From assembly GCA_035623515.1 (NCBI GenBank), contig DASPTH010000339.1, forward strand, positions 1-28,444: a stretch of 28,444 bases of DNA. The letters are read 5' to 3'. Positions 7,825 to 15,581 of the stretch are shown here, in pieces. Position 1 is the first letter of the stretch; each line of letters opens with the position of its first letter. The stretch is from DASPTH01 sp035623515 (GTDB lineage: Bacteria; Actinomycetota; Acidimicrobiia; IMCC26256; DASPTH01). The position numbers were made by a program, and so were the translations under genes. The notes under the pieces are model-generated. The model was given only the letters and a program-made list of their open reading frames with translations. It made no database searches and had not been told where the DNA came from.

Positions 7825-8598
7825 TCAGGTGTCGGGCGGGATCCAGTCCGGTTGCCGCTTCTCCATGAACGCCTGCATCCCCTCGCGCGGCTCGGGTGAG
7901 TGCTCCAGCGCCCAGAACATGGTCTGGTAGTCGATCGTCCCGTAGTGCTCGTTGAGCATGCGCTTCACGTGCAGCCGGGCGTCCGGTGCGGTCTGCAGGA
8001 CCTGGCGCGCGGCCTCCACCGCCGCCGCCCGCAGCTCGTCGTGCGGCGCGAGCCGGCTGATCACCCCGAGCCGGACCGCCTCGGCCGCGTCGAAGCGCCG
8101 CGCCGACAGCAGGAGGTCGCGCGCGACCGCGACGCCCACGTGCGCGGGGAGGATCGCGGCGTAGGTCGCGTCGGGGATGCCGCGCAGCAGCTCCGGCACG
8201 CGAAAGGTCGCCCGGTCGCTCGCCACCGCGATGTCGGACATCATCGCGATCAGGAGGCCGCCGCCCTGGCACAGGCCGTTCACCGCGGCGATCACCGGCG
8301 CCCGGCTGTCGCGGATGGCGAGGAACGGGAGGACGTCGGGGCCGGCCGCGTCGGGCCAGGTCTCGCCGGCTTCCGAACGACCGCCCAGGTCACCGCCGGG
8401 TGCGAACACGTCGTCGACGCCGGTGATGATCAGCGCCGCGAGCTCCGGGTCGGTGTTCACGAGACGCACGGCCCGCTTGACGCCGTAGTACATGCCCGGC
8501 GTCAGCGCGTTGCGCGCCGCGGGCCGGTCGATCACGCACCAGGCGATCGAACCATCGCGTTCGAGGCGGAGCAACGGCGTACCGAGTTCGTGGTCCAT
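7825..8598 (-). CDS. Enoyl-CoA hydratase/isomerase (crotonase) family protein
   Basis: A 257-residue crotonase-fold enzyme acting on acyl-CoA thioesters. Recognised motifs are the CoA-binding start (VIDRPAARNALTP), the first oxyanion-hole region (FAPGGDLGG) and the second (NGLCQGGGLLIAMMSDIAVAS). The FRVPELLRGIPDAT segment keeps the glutamate that corresponds to Glu164 of rat mitochondrial hydratase, but the other catalytic glutamate (Glu144, in GGGCE) is a leucine here (GGGLL). Canonical hydration needs both, so it may act as an isomerase, hydrolase or on an unusual substrate; that is inference. The start is the ATG at 8598, preceded at 6 bases by TATTGT, which suits a leaderless mRNA. It shares a 27-base divergent gap with an SDR gene. 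Confidence 0.9.
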   Translation of the reverse strand: MDHELGTPLLRLERDGSIAWCVIDRPAARNALTPGMYYGVKRAVRLVNTDPELAALIITGVDDVFAPGGDLGGRSEAGETWPDAAGPDVLPFLAIRDSRAPVIAAVNGLCQGGGLLIAMMSDIAVASDRATFRVPELLRGIPDATYAAILPAHVGVAVARDLLLSARRFDAAEAVRLGVISRLAPHDELRAAAVEAARQVLQTAPDARLHVKRMLNEHYGTIDYQTMFWALEHSPEPREGMQAFMEKRQPDWIPPDT

Positions 8599-8604
8599 CG
8601 CCGA

Positions 8605-8614
8605 ACAATAGAGT
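8605..8614. promoter_or_regulatory. Overlapping divergent -10 elements
   Basis: In the 27-base gap between the leftward crotonase gene and the rightward SDR gene, TATTGT (minus strand, 8610-8605) and TAGAGT (plus strand, 8609-8614) overlap by two bases. Each fits TAnnnT. The minus one lies 6 bases from its ATG (leaderless spacing), the plus one 11 bases from its ATG. No -35 was recognised on either side. Confidence 0.4.
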
Positions 8615-8625
8615 CGCGGTCGGAC

Positions 8626-9441
8626 ATGGACACGGGGCTCGCCGGCCGCACGGTGGTCGTCACCGGCGGCAACGCCAACATCGGACGCGGGATCACGCTC
8701 GCGTTCGCGGCCGAGGGCGCGAACGTCGCGATCGTCGCTCGCGACGAGGCGCAGGGCCGCCGGGTGCTCGACGAGGCCGTCGTGCGTGGCGCCGCGGCCA
8801 CGCTGTGGTGCTCCGCCGACGTCACCGATCGCACGCAGGTCGACGAGATGGTCACTGCGGTGCAGGATCGCCTCGGACCGATCGACGTGCTCGTCAACAA
8901 CGTCGGCGGCAACGTCGACTTCGCGAACTTCGTCGACTCGGACCCGGCGACGTGGAACCAGGACATCGCGCTCAACGTCGTCGGGACGCTCAACTGCACC
9001 CACGCGGTGCTGCCGGGAATGATCGAGCGGTCGGGCGGGCGCATCGTCAACATCGGCTCGACGGCCGGGCTGATCGGCGACCCGATGCTCGCGGTGTACT
9101 CGGCGATGAAGGGCGCGGTCCACGCGTTCACGAGAGTGCTCGCCAAGGAGGTGGGCGCGCACGGCATCACGGTGAACGCCGTCGCGCCCTACGGCACGTA
9201 CCCCGATGACTGGGAACACGACGTCAGCACCGGCAGCCGTTGGCATCCCAATGGTGTGATCGCGCGTGCCGCGGCGGCGCGCGCCGACGAGCTCGCGACC
9301 ATCGGGCGCCGCACGAACCTGCCGCGCCAGACCGCGTTCCCGGCCGAGATCGGCGCCGCGGTGGTCTACCTCGCGTCGGACGCCGCCGCGTTCGTCACCG
9401 GCCAGGTGCTCACCGTCGACGGTGGCGTCCTCCTCGCGTAG
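8626..9441 (+). CDS. Short-chain dehydrogenase/reductase (SDR)
   Basis: A 271-residue classical SDR that oxidises an alcohol or reduces a carbonyl with NAD(P). The glycine-rich cofactor loop is TGGNANIG (13-20), the NNAG-type motif appears as NNVGG, and the catalytic triad is S145, Y158 and K162 (YSAMK). The C-terminal FVTGQVLTVDGG is the usual SDR ending. Length is normal. Residues about 195-225 (the mobile substrate loop) carry a longer insertion than common SDRs, so substrate is not predictable. It diverges from the crotonase-like gene and sits 103 bases before the PKD hydrolase pair, separated by a promoter candidate, so co-transcription with that pair is not certain. Confidence 0.93.
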   Translation: MDTGLAGRTVVVTGGNANIGRGITLAFAAEGANVAIVARDEAQGRRVLDEAVVRGAAATLWCSADVTDRTQVDEMVTAVQDRLGPIDVLVNNVGGNVDFANFVDSDPATWNQDIALNVVGTLNCTHAVLPGMIERSGGRIVNIGSTAGLIGDPMLAVYSAMKGAVHAFTRVLAKEVGAHGITVNAVAPYGTYPDDWEHDVSTGSRWHPNGVIARAAAARADELATIGRRTNLPRQTAFPAEIGAAVVYLASDAAAFVTGQVLTVDGGVLLA

Positions 9442-9466
9442 CCGACGGTCGGCCCGCGCGATCGAC

Positions 9467-9497
9467 TTGACAGTTCGCCCTCGGCCGCGAGTGCAAT
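9467..9497 (+). promoter_or_regulatory. Candidate promoter of the PKD hydrolase pair
   Basis: A perfect TTGACA -35 (9467-9472) is followed after 19 bases by TGCAAT (9492-9497), a 4-of-6 match to TATAAT. Spacing is longer than ideal. A start of transcription near 9504 would give a leader of about 40 bases before the ATG at 9545. TTGACA is uncommon in such GC-rich DNA and the gap has no other reason to hold it. Confidence 0.45.
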
Positions 9498-9544
9498 TCG
9501 CGGCACGCGCCGCCGTCAGGGTGGCGGAACCGACGAGGTGGGCC

Positions 9545-11557
9545 ATGAGCGCCGTGCGGCCGACGACGACCCCGAAGGACCCCGACTACACCACGCCCTA
9601 CGTCGACGTCGACGAGTGGCGGGACGACCCGGTGCGCCACCGCTATGTACACGGCGGCTTCGAGGGAACCGACCTCCGGTTCTCCTGTTACTTCCCGCCC
9701 GCGGAGCAGTACGGCGGCCGCTTCTTCCAACCGATCCTCGCGGTGTCGGGTACCGAGCACGCGTTCGGCAGCTCGATGCTCCAGGGCATGGGCGGTTCGA
9801 TCGCGTTCGCGGTCGACAGCGGCGCGTACATGGTGGAGTCGAACCTCGGCTCCCTCACCCCGTTCCCCGGCGAGGACGGAACCGTCACCGGGTACCGGGC
9901 GAGCGCGGCGGCGGCCGAGTACTCGCGCATGCTCGCCGCCGAGATGTACGGCGAGCACCGGCCCTACGGCTACTGCTACGGCGGCAGCGGCGGCGGCTTC
10001 AAGACCATGAGCTGCATGGAGAACACCGACGTCTGGGACGGAGGCGTGCCCTTCATCATCGGGAGCCCGGTGGCGCTGCCGAACGTGTTCTCCGTGCAGG
10101 CGCACGCCATGCGCATCCTCTGGGAGAAGTTCCCGCAGATCGTCGACGCCGTCGACCCCGGCGGGAGCGGTGACATGTACGCGGGGCTGAGCGCCGAGGA
10201 GCGCGAGGCGCTCGAGGAAGTGACGCGCATGGGGTTCCCGCCCCGGGCCTGGTTCGACGTGAAGCGGATCGCGCAGGGCTACACCGGCGTGTGGTCGATG
10301 CTCGGCAACAACATGATCAAGTACGACCCCGACTACTTCGAGGACTTCTGGAACGTGCCCGGGTACCTCGGGGCGAACCCGACGGAATCGCTCCTCCGGG
10401 CCCGCATCCAGCACAAGACCACCGTGGTGAAGCCGATCATGGCCGACGAGGCCGAGGAGTACGGGCTCGGCACCGGTGTCGCGATCTTCCGCACCGAGAC
10501 GATGGCAGACATCCCGATCGCGCTGCAGCTCGACGGGCTCCCGGACGGGAGCCTCATGGGCGCGATGCTGTCGATGACGAGCGGGAAGGCCGCGGGTCAC
10601 AACTTCTGGATCATCAGCGCGCAGGGCGACATCGTCGTGACCGGCCAGGGCGAGACGGAGTTCGCGGCGCTGTCCGGCGTCGCGGCCGGCGACGAGGTCC
10701 TGATCGACAACTCCGTCTACCTCGCCTTCCAGACCTACCACCGGCACCAGGTCCACCCGGACTTCCCGGTGTGGAACCAGTTCTGCGTCGCCGGCCGGCC
10801 CGTGTACCCCCAGCGACCCAACGTGATCGGCGCACAGTTCAGCCTCCCCGGGGCGGGGTCGATCCAGAGCGGCCGGTTCTCCGGCAAGGTGATCGTGGTC
10901 GAGAACCTCATGGACGAAGCCGCCTACCCGTGGCAGGCGGCCTGGTACGACGACCTGGTTCACAGGGTGCAGCCCGACGCCGACGAGAGGTTCCGCCTCT
11001 GGTACGTCGACCACGCGATGCACATGGCCCCGCACGTGATGCCCGACGACCCGCGGCCGGTGCGCACGACCCGTCTCGTCAATTACGGCGGCGTCCTCGA
11101 GCAGGCGCTGCGCGACCTCGCGGCGTGGGTCGAGCACGGCGAGGCTCCGCCCGCGAGCACTGCCTACGAGGTGATCGACGGCCAGGTGTTCGTGCCGGCC
11201 AACGCGTCCGAACGCATGGGTGTGCAACCGACCGTCGAGGCGACCGCGAACGGCGGTGCGCGCGCGGAGGTCGAAGTGGGCGAGGAGGTGCAGTTCGCCG
11301 CGGTGGTCGAGGTTCCACCGGGGACGGGCACGGTGGTGTCCGCCGAGTGGGACTTCGACGGCTCGGGCGAGTTCGCCGTGAGCTCCTCCGTCCTCGACGG
11401 GTCGTGCAGCTTCCTCCGCGTCTCCGCCCGCCACGCGTTCGGCGAACCGGGCACCTACTTCCCGGCGCTCCGAGTACGCACGCAGCGGAACAGCAGCACT
11501 CGCAAGCCGCACGCCCGCATCGAGAACCTGGGGCGCGTCCGGGTCGTCGTCGAGTAG
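9545..11557 (+). CDS. Alpha/beta-hydrolase-like protein with C-terminal PKD domain (copy 1)
   Basis: A 670-residue protein that I cannot name. The N-terminal two thirds looks like an alpha/beta-hydrolase: nucleophile elbow GGSGGG with S148, a strand ending VVENLMDE with candidate acid D457, and DHAMH with candidate base H490. A 300-residue insertion between Ser and Asp would be a lid; tannase/feruloyl-esterase relatives have a similar plan, but their adjacent cysteines are missing. Residues about 565-668 form a PKD-type immunoglobulin-like domain (AEWDFDGSGEF near 600, HAFGEPGTYFPALRVRTQ near 630-645). No signal peptide is visible, though PKD domains are usually extracellular. The ATG at 9545 has SD GAGGTGGG; the frame is open further left but unrelated. 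A full-length paralogue follows after 10 bases. Best guess: esterase or amidohydrolase, unproven. Confidence 0.85.
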   Translation: MSAVRPTTTPKDPDYTTPYVDVDEWRDDPVRHRYVHGGFEGTDLRFSCYFPPAEQYGGRFFQPILAVSGTEHAFGSSMLQGMGGSIAFAVDSGAYMVESNLGSLTPFPGEDGTVTGYRASAAAAEYSRMLAAEMYGEHRPYGYCYGGSGGGFKTMSCMENTDVWDGGVPFIIGSPVALPNVFSVQAHAMRILWEKFPQIVDAVDPGGSGDMYAGLSAEEREALEEVTRMGFPPRAWFDVKRIAQGYTGVWSMLGNNMIKYDPDYFEDFWNVPGYLGANPTESLLRARIQHKTTVVKPIMADEAEEYGLGTGVAIFRTETMADIPIALQLDGLPDGSLMGAMLSMTSGKAAGHNFWIISAQGDIVVTGQGETEFAALSGVAAGDEVLIDNSVYLAFQTYHRHQVHPDFPVWNQFCVAGRPVYPQRPNVIGAQFSLPGAGSIQSGRFSGKVIVVENLMDEAAYPWQAAWYDDLVHRVQPDADERFRLWYVDHAMHMAPHVMPDDPRPVRTTRLVNYGGVLEQALRDLAAWVEHGEAPPASTAYEVIDGQVFVPANASERMGVQPTVEATANGGARAEVEVGEEVQFAAVVEVPPGTGTVVSAEWDFDGSGEFAVSSSVLDGSCSFLRVSARHAFGEPGTYFPALRVRTQRNSSTRKPHARIENLGRVRVVVE

Positions 11558-11567
11558 CAACGAAGCG

Positions 11568-13634
11568 ATGAACGTCATGCGCGGCACCGGGCTGACCGAT
11601 CCGATGTTCACGGAGCCGTTCGTGGACGTCGACGAGTGGCACGACGAGCCGGTGCGGCACCGGTACGTCCACGGTGGCTTCACCGGCACCGACTGCCGGT
11701 TCTCCGTGTACTTCCCCGAGGAGACGCGCTACCAGGGCCGGTTCTTCCATCCCGTGAGCCCGGTGCCCGGGTCGGAGCACGGCGCGACGGAGGGCGCGTT
11801 CCTCGGCTACGTCGAGTTCGCGGTCGCCAGCGGCGGCTACCTGATCGAGTCGAACATGGGCCGGTTCCGCCGCGCGCTGCGCGGCGAGGACTCGACGGTT
11901 GCCGGATACCGCGCGAGCGCGGCGGTGGCCACGTACTCACGCGCGCTCGCATCGGAACAGTACGGAGAACACCGCCCCTACGGGTACGTGTTCGGGGGCA
12001 GTGGCGGCGCGTACCGCACACTGGCGTGCATCGAGAACGAGCCCGCCGTGTGGGACGGTGCGGTGCCGTACATCCACGGGACGATGATGAGCATGCCGAG
12101 CATGTTCTCGGTGCAGGCCCACGCCTTCCGCGTGTTGCACGACCGGGTCCCGCAGATCGTCGACGCGCTGGAACCCGGCGGGAACGGCGACATGTTCGCC
12201 GGGTTGACCGAGGAGGAACGCGACGCGCTGGCCGAGGTGACCCGGATGGGGTTCCCGCCGCAGGCCTGGTTCGACGCCGAGCGCGTCCGCCTCCAGTACA
12301 CGACCGTGTGGGCCGGGCTGTTCGACCACTTCGCGACGTGGGACCCGGCGTACTTCGACGACTTCTGGACCGTGCCCGGCTACTCGGGCGCGGACCCCAC
12401 CGCGTCGCTGCTCGACGCCAAGGTGGTGCACAAGACGAGGATCGTCGAGCTCGTGCTGCCGGCCGCGGCGGCAGAGCTGGGCCTGCCGATCCCGATGGCG
12501 CTGCGCGGGCTGCACGTCGACGACGTCCCGGTCGCCTACCGCCTCGAGGAAGTGCCCGACGCCGACCTCACGGGCGCGATGTTGCGCTTCACCACCGGCG
12601 CGGCGTCGGGCCACCACGTGTGGATCTCGGGCCGTCGTGGTGATCACCTGGCGACCGGGATCGGTCAGGAGGAGTTCGAGCACCTGCGCGGGGTCGCGGT
12701 CGGCGACGACGTCGTCGTCGACAACACCCCGTACCTCGCGTTCCAGACGTACCACCGCCACCAGGTGCCCGACGAGGAGTACCCCGAGTGGGACCAGTTC
12801 CGCGTCGCGGGACGGCCCGTGTACCCGCAACGACCGGAGCTGCTCGGCCCGCGCTTCGTGCGCAACAACGGCGCGGGGATACTGAGCGGGCGCTTTGCCG
12901 GGAAGATGATCGTCGTCCAGAGCCTCTTCGACGAGATCGCGTACCCGCAGCAGGCGGACTGGTACCGGCGGCGCGTCGCATCGGTGCTCGGCGACCGGAT
13001 CGACGACCAGTACCGCGTGTGGTTCACCGACCACGCCATGCACGGCGACCCGGCGGTCATGCCGCCCATGGACACCCACCCCCACCGCGCCACGCGCGTC
13101 GTGAACTACCGGGGCGTCCTGGAGCAGGCGCTCCGCGACCTCGCGGCGTGGGTCGAGCAGGGAATTGCGCCGCCACCCAGCACGGCGTACGAGCTCGACG
13201 ACGGGCAGATCCGGCTGCCCGCCACGGCCGCGGCTCGCCACGGCATCCAGCCCGTCGTCCACCTCACCGCCAACGGTCGGGAGCGCGCCGAGGTCGCGGT
13301 CGGGGAAGCGGTCGAGTTCTCGGCGCTGGTGGAGGTGCCGCCGGGAACCGGCACGATCATCGCGGCCGAGTGGGACTTCGAGGGCGACGGCGACTTCCCC
13401 GTCGCCGAGCCGTTCACCAACGAGGACGTGTCCTACGAGTCCACGAACATCGCGCGCGAGTACGCGTTCACCACGCCCGGCACCTACTTCCCCGCGCTCC
13501 GCGTCACCTCGCAGCGACTCGGGCAGATCGACAACCCGCACGGGCGCGTCGTGAACCTCGGCCGCGTCCGGGTCGTCGTCGGGTCGTCCGGCGCCGAGCC
13601 GGAGCCGGATCCGACCGGTTCATCGGAGCGCTGA
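11568..13634 (+). CDS. Alpha/beta-hydrolase-like protein with C-terminal PKD domain (copy 2)
   Basis: A 688-residue paralogue of the preceding gene, matching it end to end: PFVDVDEWHDEPVRHRYVHG near the start, GGSGGA elbow with S145, FDEIAYP with candidate D455, TDHAMH with candidate H489, and the AEWDFEGDGDFPVA PKD core near 600. It keeps the whole plan and both catalytic candidates, so neither copy is decayed. It differs in the substrate-facing region (for example MADIPIALQL in copy 1 against VDDVPVAYRL here) and in a short acidic tail (about 670-688). Spacing of 10 bases from copy 1 suggests co-transcription; the ATG at 11568 has only a weak SD, and MRGTG at 11577 is an alternative start. 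Divergence between the copies suggests an old duplication rather than a recent one. No signal peptide seen. Confidence 0.85.
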   Translation: MNVMRGTGLTDPMFTEPFVDVDEWHDEPVRHRYVHGGFTGTDCRFSVYFPEETRYQGRFFHPVSPVPGSEHGATEGAFLGYVEFAVASGGYLIESNMGRFRRALRGEDSTVAGYRASAAVATYSRALASEQYGEHRPYGYVFGGSGGAYRTLACIENEPAVWDGAVPYIHGTMMSMPSMFSVQAHAFRVLHDRVPQIVDALEPGGNGDMFAGLTEEERDALAEVTRMGFPPQAWFDAERVRLQYTTVWAGLFDHFATWDPAYFDDFWTVPGYSGADPTASLLDAKVVHKTRIVELVLPAAAAELGLPIPMALRGLHVDDVPVAYRLEEVPDADLTGAMLRFTTGAASGHHVWISGRRGDHLATGIGQEEFEHLRGVAVGDDVVVDNTPYLAFQTYHRHQVPDEEYPEWDQFRVAGRPVYPQRPELLGPRFVRNNGAGILSGRFAGKMIVVQSLFDEIAYPQQADWYRRRVASVLGDRIDDQYRVWFTDHAMHGDPAVMPPMDTHPHRATRVVNYRGVLEQALRDLAAWVEQGIAPPPSTAYELDDGQIRLPATAAARHGIQPVVHLTANGRERAEVAVGEAVEFSALVEVPPGTGTIIAAEWDFEGDGDFPVAEPFTNEDVSYESTNIAREYAFTTPGTYFPALRVTSQRLGQIDNPHGRVVNLGRVRVVVGSSGAEPEPDPTGSSER

Positions 13635-13682
13635 CCGCCCAGGTGACGGCGTGCGCTTCACCGAATGGCGACGGCGGCGGTA

Positions 13683-13700
13683 CGCCGGCGTCAGCCGGCG
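13683..13700. terminator. Hairpin between the hydrolase pair and the DUF35-aldolase gene
   Basis: CGCCGGC (13683-13689) and GCCGGCG (13694-13700) form a perfect 7-bp stem with loop GTCA. It lies 49 bases after the hydrolase copy 2 stop and its loop holds part of the stop codon of the leftward gene. No T-tract is present, so it may act as a bidirectional GC-type terminator or be chance in GC-rich DNA. Confidence 0.35.
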
Positions 13701-15349
13701 CGGAGGAGGAGGCACCCGCCCGGGGTGCCCCCGCCCGTGCTCACCACGGCGAGACGCGCGCCGTCGACCTGGCGTTCGCCACCGTCGCCGCGCAGCTGGA
13801 CGATCGCCTCGTGCAGGAACCCGAAGCCGTGCAGCCGTCCCGCCGACAGCTGCCCGCCGTGGGGGTTGAGCGGCAACTCGCCGTCGAGCGCGAGGCGCTT
13901 CCCGCCTGCGACGAAGTCGCCGCCCTCACCCGCGCCGCAGAAACCCAGTGACTCGATCCACGACAGGCAGTTGAACGAGAAGCCGTCGTAGAGCAGGGCG
14001 ACGTCGACGTCGGCCTGCCGCGCGTCCGTGCGCGACCACAGGTGCGACGCCGGGCCCGCGAGCATCGGCTCGTGCTCGAGCGTCCCCTGGTCCCACGACA
14101 CCGGTTCCGTGATCTGGGTGCCCACCGCCTCGACGAACACGGGCGTCGACGCGAGGTCGCGGGCCGGGTCGACGGCCGACACGATCACCGCCGTCGCGCC
14201 GTCACACGGCACGTCGCAGTCGTAGAGCCCGAACGGGGTGGTGATCATGCGCGCCGAGAGGTAGTCGTCCATCGTCAAGGGATCGCGGTAGATCGCGGTC
14301 GGGTTGCGCGCCGCGTGCGCGCGTGCCGTGAGCACGATCCACCCGAGTGCCTCGCGTGGCGTGCCGTAACGGTGCATGTGGAGCGACGCGTTCATCGCGA
14401 TCCAGTTCGCCGCGGAGGCGGCACCGAAGGGGATGCGCCACTGCATGTCGCCGCCGATCCGGCCACCGCGAGGCGCGGCCCGACCGTGACGTTGGAGCTC
14501 CGCGTGGGTCGACTCCCAGACCGTCCGGAAGCAGAGGACGTGCCGGCAGAGGCCGGACGCCACCGCGAGCATCGCGTTCACGATCGCGCCCGACTGCCCG
14601 GGCGTCTCGATGCCGCCGTTGAACCACGTGGGACGCAGCCGCATCGCGAACTCGAGCGCGCTGACGCCGCCTTCTGCGTGGCCGGCACCCACACCGCCGC
14701 CCGGGTAGGTCGACAGGCCGTCGATGTCCGCAGGCTCGAGCCCGGCGTCGGCGATCGCCCGCCGGCACGCCTCGACGGTGAGACCGAGCGGGTCGCGCAT
14801 GAGGCGGCGCCCGACCTCCGACATGCCGATGCCCGTGATCGCCACGCGGTCCTCGAACTTGTGCGGCGACGCCATCGGCCGCACCTGCCACGCGCTCGCG
14901 TCCTCGGCCGGCAGGGGACCGGGTTCGGGGTCTCCGCTCGGCGCGAACACCGGGAACCACACGTCGTCCTGCCGCTCGAACTGCACCGCCACGCGCATGC
15001 CCACGTGCACGTCGTGTGCATCGCACCCCACGACGTTGGTGGTGAGGCGGACGCGATCGTCCTCCTCGAGCGCGACGATCGCGATCGCGTACGGGGGCGG
15101 CATCGTGGGGAACCACTGGTGCACGTTCACCGTGCACCCGACGACGGTCCCCCTCCCCGACACCTCGATCACCTCGATCTCGGTCGAACCGCAGTATGGG
15201 CAGACCGGGACGGGTGGGAACAGCAGCGCCCCGCACGGCACGCTGCGCTGCACGCGCAGCACTCCGTCGCGGCCGGCGGTCCAGTGGTACTCGTTCTCCG
15301 GGGTGACCTCGGGCAGCGGGCGCACCGGCGCGGCGTCGGCGTCCTCCAT
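13691..15349 (-). CDS. DUF35 OB-fold fused to Ltp2/SCP-x-like thiolase-fold protein
   Basis: A 552-residue single-chain fusion. Residues about 15-135 are a DUF35 domain (zinc ribbon plus OB fold: VCPYCGS, GRGTVVGCTVNVHQW). Three zinc cysteines are seen (C39, C50, C53), but the usual first one is S36 (QRSVPCG). Residues about 160-545 are the thiolase fold (VAITGIGMSEVGR, PHGGQLSAGRLHGFGFLHEA). The thiolase nucleophile cysteine is not found in the IETPGQSG region, and the GHP histidine is R (SAGRLHG), as in Ltp2-type retro-aldolases that cleave steroid side-chain beta-hydroxyacyl-CoA. The tyrosines in GLYDCD and LLYDGFSFN fit that group. In Ltp2 systems DUF35 (ChsH2-like) is usually a separate protein; here both are one chain. 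A role in CoA-thioester carbon-carbon cleavage is inference. TAGAGT lies 9 bases before the ATG. Confidence 0.88.
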   Translation of the reverse strand: MEDADAAPVRPLPEVTPENEYHWTAGRDGVLRVQRSVPCGALLFPPVPVCPYCGSTEIEVIEVSGRGTVVGCTVNVHQWFPTMPPPYAIAIVALEEDDRVRLTTNVVGCDAHDVHVGMRVAVQFERQDDVWFPVFAPSGDPEPGPLPAEDASAWQVRPMASPHKFEDRVAITGIGMSEVGRRLMRDPLGLTVEACRRAIADAGLEPADIDGLSTYPGGGVGAGHAEGGVSALEFAMRLRPTWFNGGIETPGQSGAIVNAMLAVASGLCRHVLCFRTVWESTHAELQRHGRAAPRGGRIGGDMQWRIPFGAASAANWIAMNASLHMHRYGTPREALGWIVLTARAHAARNPTAIYRDPLTMDDYLSARMITTPFGLYDCDVPCDGATAVIVSAVDPARDLASTPVFVEAVGTQITEPVSWDQGTLEHEPMLAGPASHLWSRTDARQADVDVALLYDGFSFNCLSWIESLGFCGAGEGGDFVAGGKRLALDGELPLNPHGGQLSAGRLHGFGFLHEAIVQLRGDGGERQVDGARLAVVSTGGGTPGGCLLLRAG

Positions 15350-15358
15350 GACGAAAGG

Positions 15359-15364
15359 ACTCTA
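15359..15364 (-). promoter_or_regulatory. Candidate -10 of the DUF35-aldolase gene
   Basis: Minus-strand TAGAGT (fits TAnnnT) ends 9 bases before the ATG at 15349, a spacing that would start transcription at or within a few bases of the codon, so the message would be leaderless or nearly so. The SD upstream of the ATG is poor, which agrees. Confidence 0.4.
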
Positions 15365-15522
15365 CGCGAGCCTTCGGAGCCGAACCCTCCCTCTCGCCGT
15401 TCGGTGCGCGCGACGCGCACAACAACGCGCTCGGCGGCATCCGCTCTGCGCTCGTCGACGTCCGGCCGCAATGCGGCAAGGCGACGGCAACCCCGCCTGA
15501 CCGACGATCGCGAAAACCGTTC

Positions 15523-15550
15523 GTGGACGGCGTCGACGATTTCCTAACCT
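15523..15550 (+). promoter_or_regulatory. Candidate promoter of the cyclic-nucleotide-binding gene
   Basis: GTGGAC (15523-15528) and TAACCT (15545-15550, fits TAnnnT) are 16 bases apart. A transcript starting near 15557 would carry a leader of about 25 bases containing the strong Shine-Dalgarno AAGGAGGAG (15566-15574). The -35 match is weak. Confidence 0.35.
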
Positions 15551-15581
15551 GGAGTGCTCGAGTACAAGGAGGAGAACAGTC

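Noticed and set aside
9266..9544. Upstream in-frame extension of PKD hydrolase copy 1
   Set aside because: It overlaps the SDR gene in another frame, and copy 2 begins at the equivalent of the ATG at 9545.
9410..11689. Minus-strand frame of 759 codons opposite PKD hydrolase copy 1
   Set aside because: It is histidine-, arginine- and valine-rich shadow sequence; the plus-strand frame has clear homology to the next gene.
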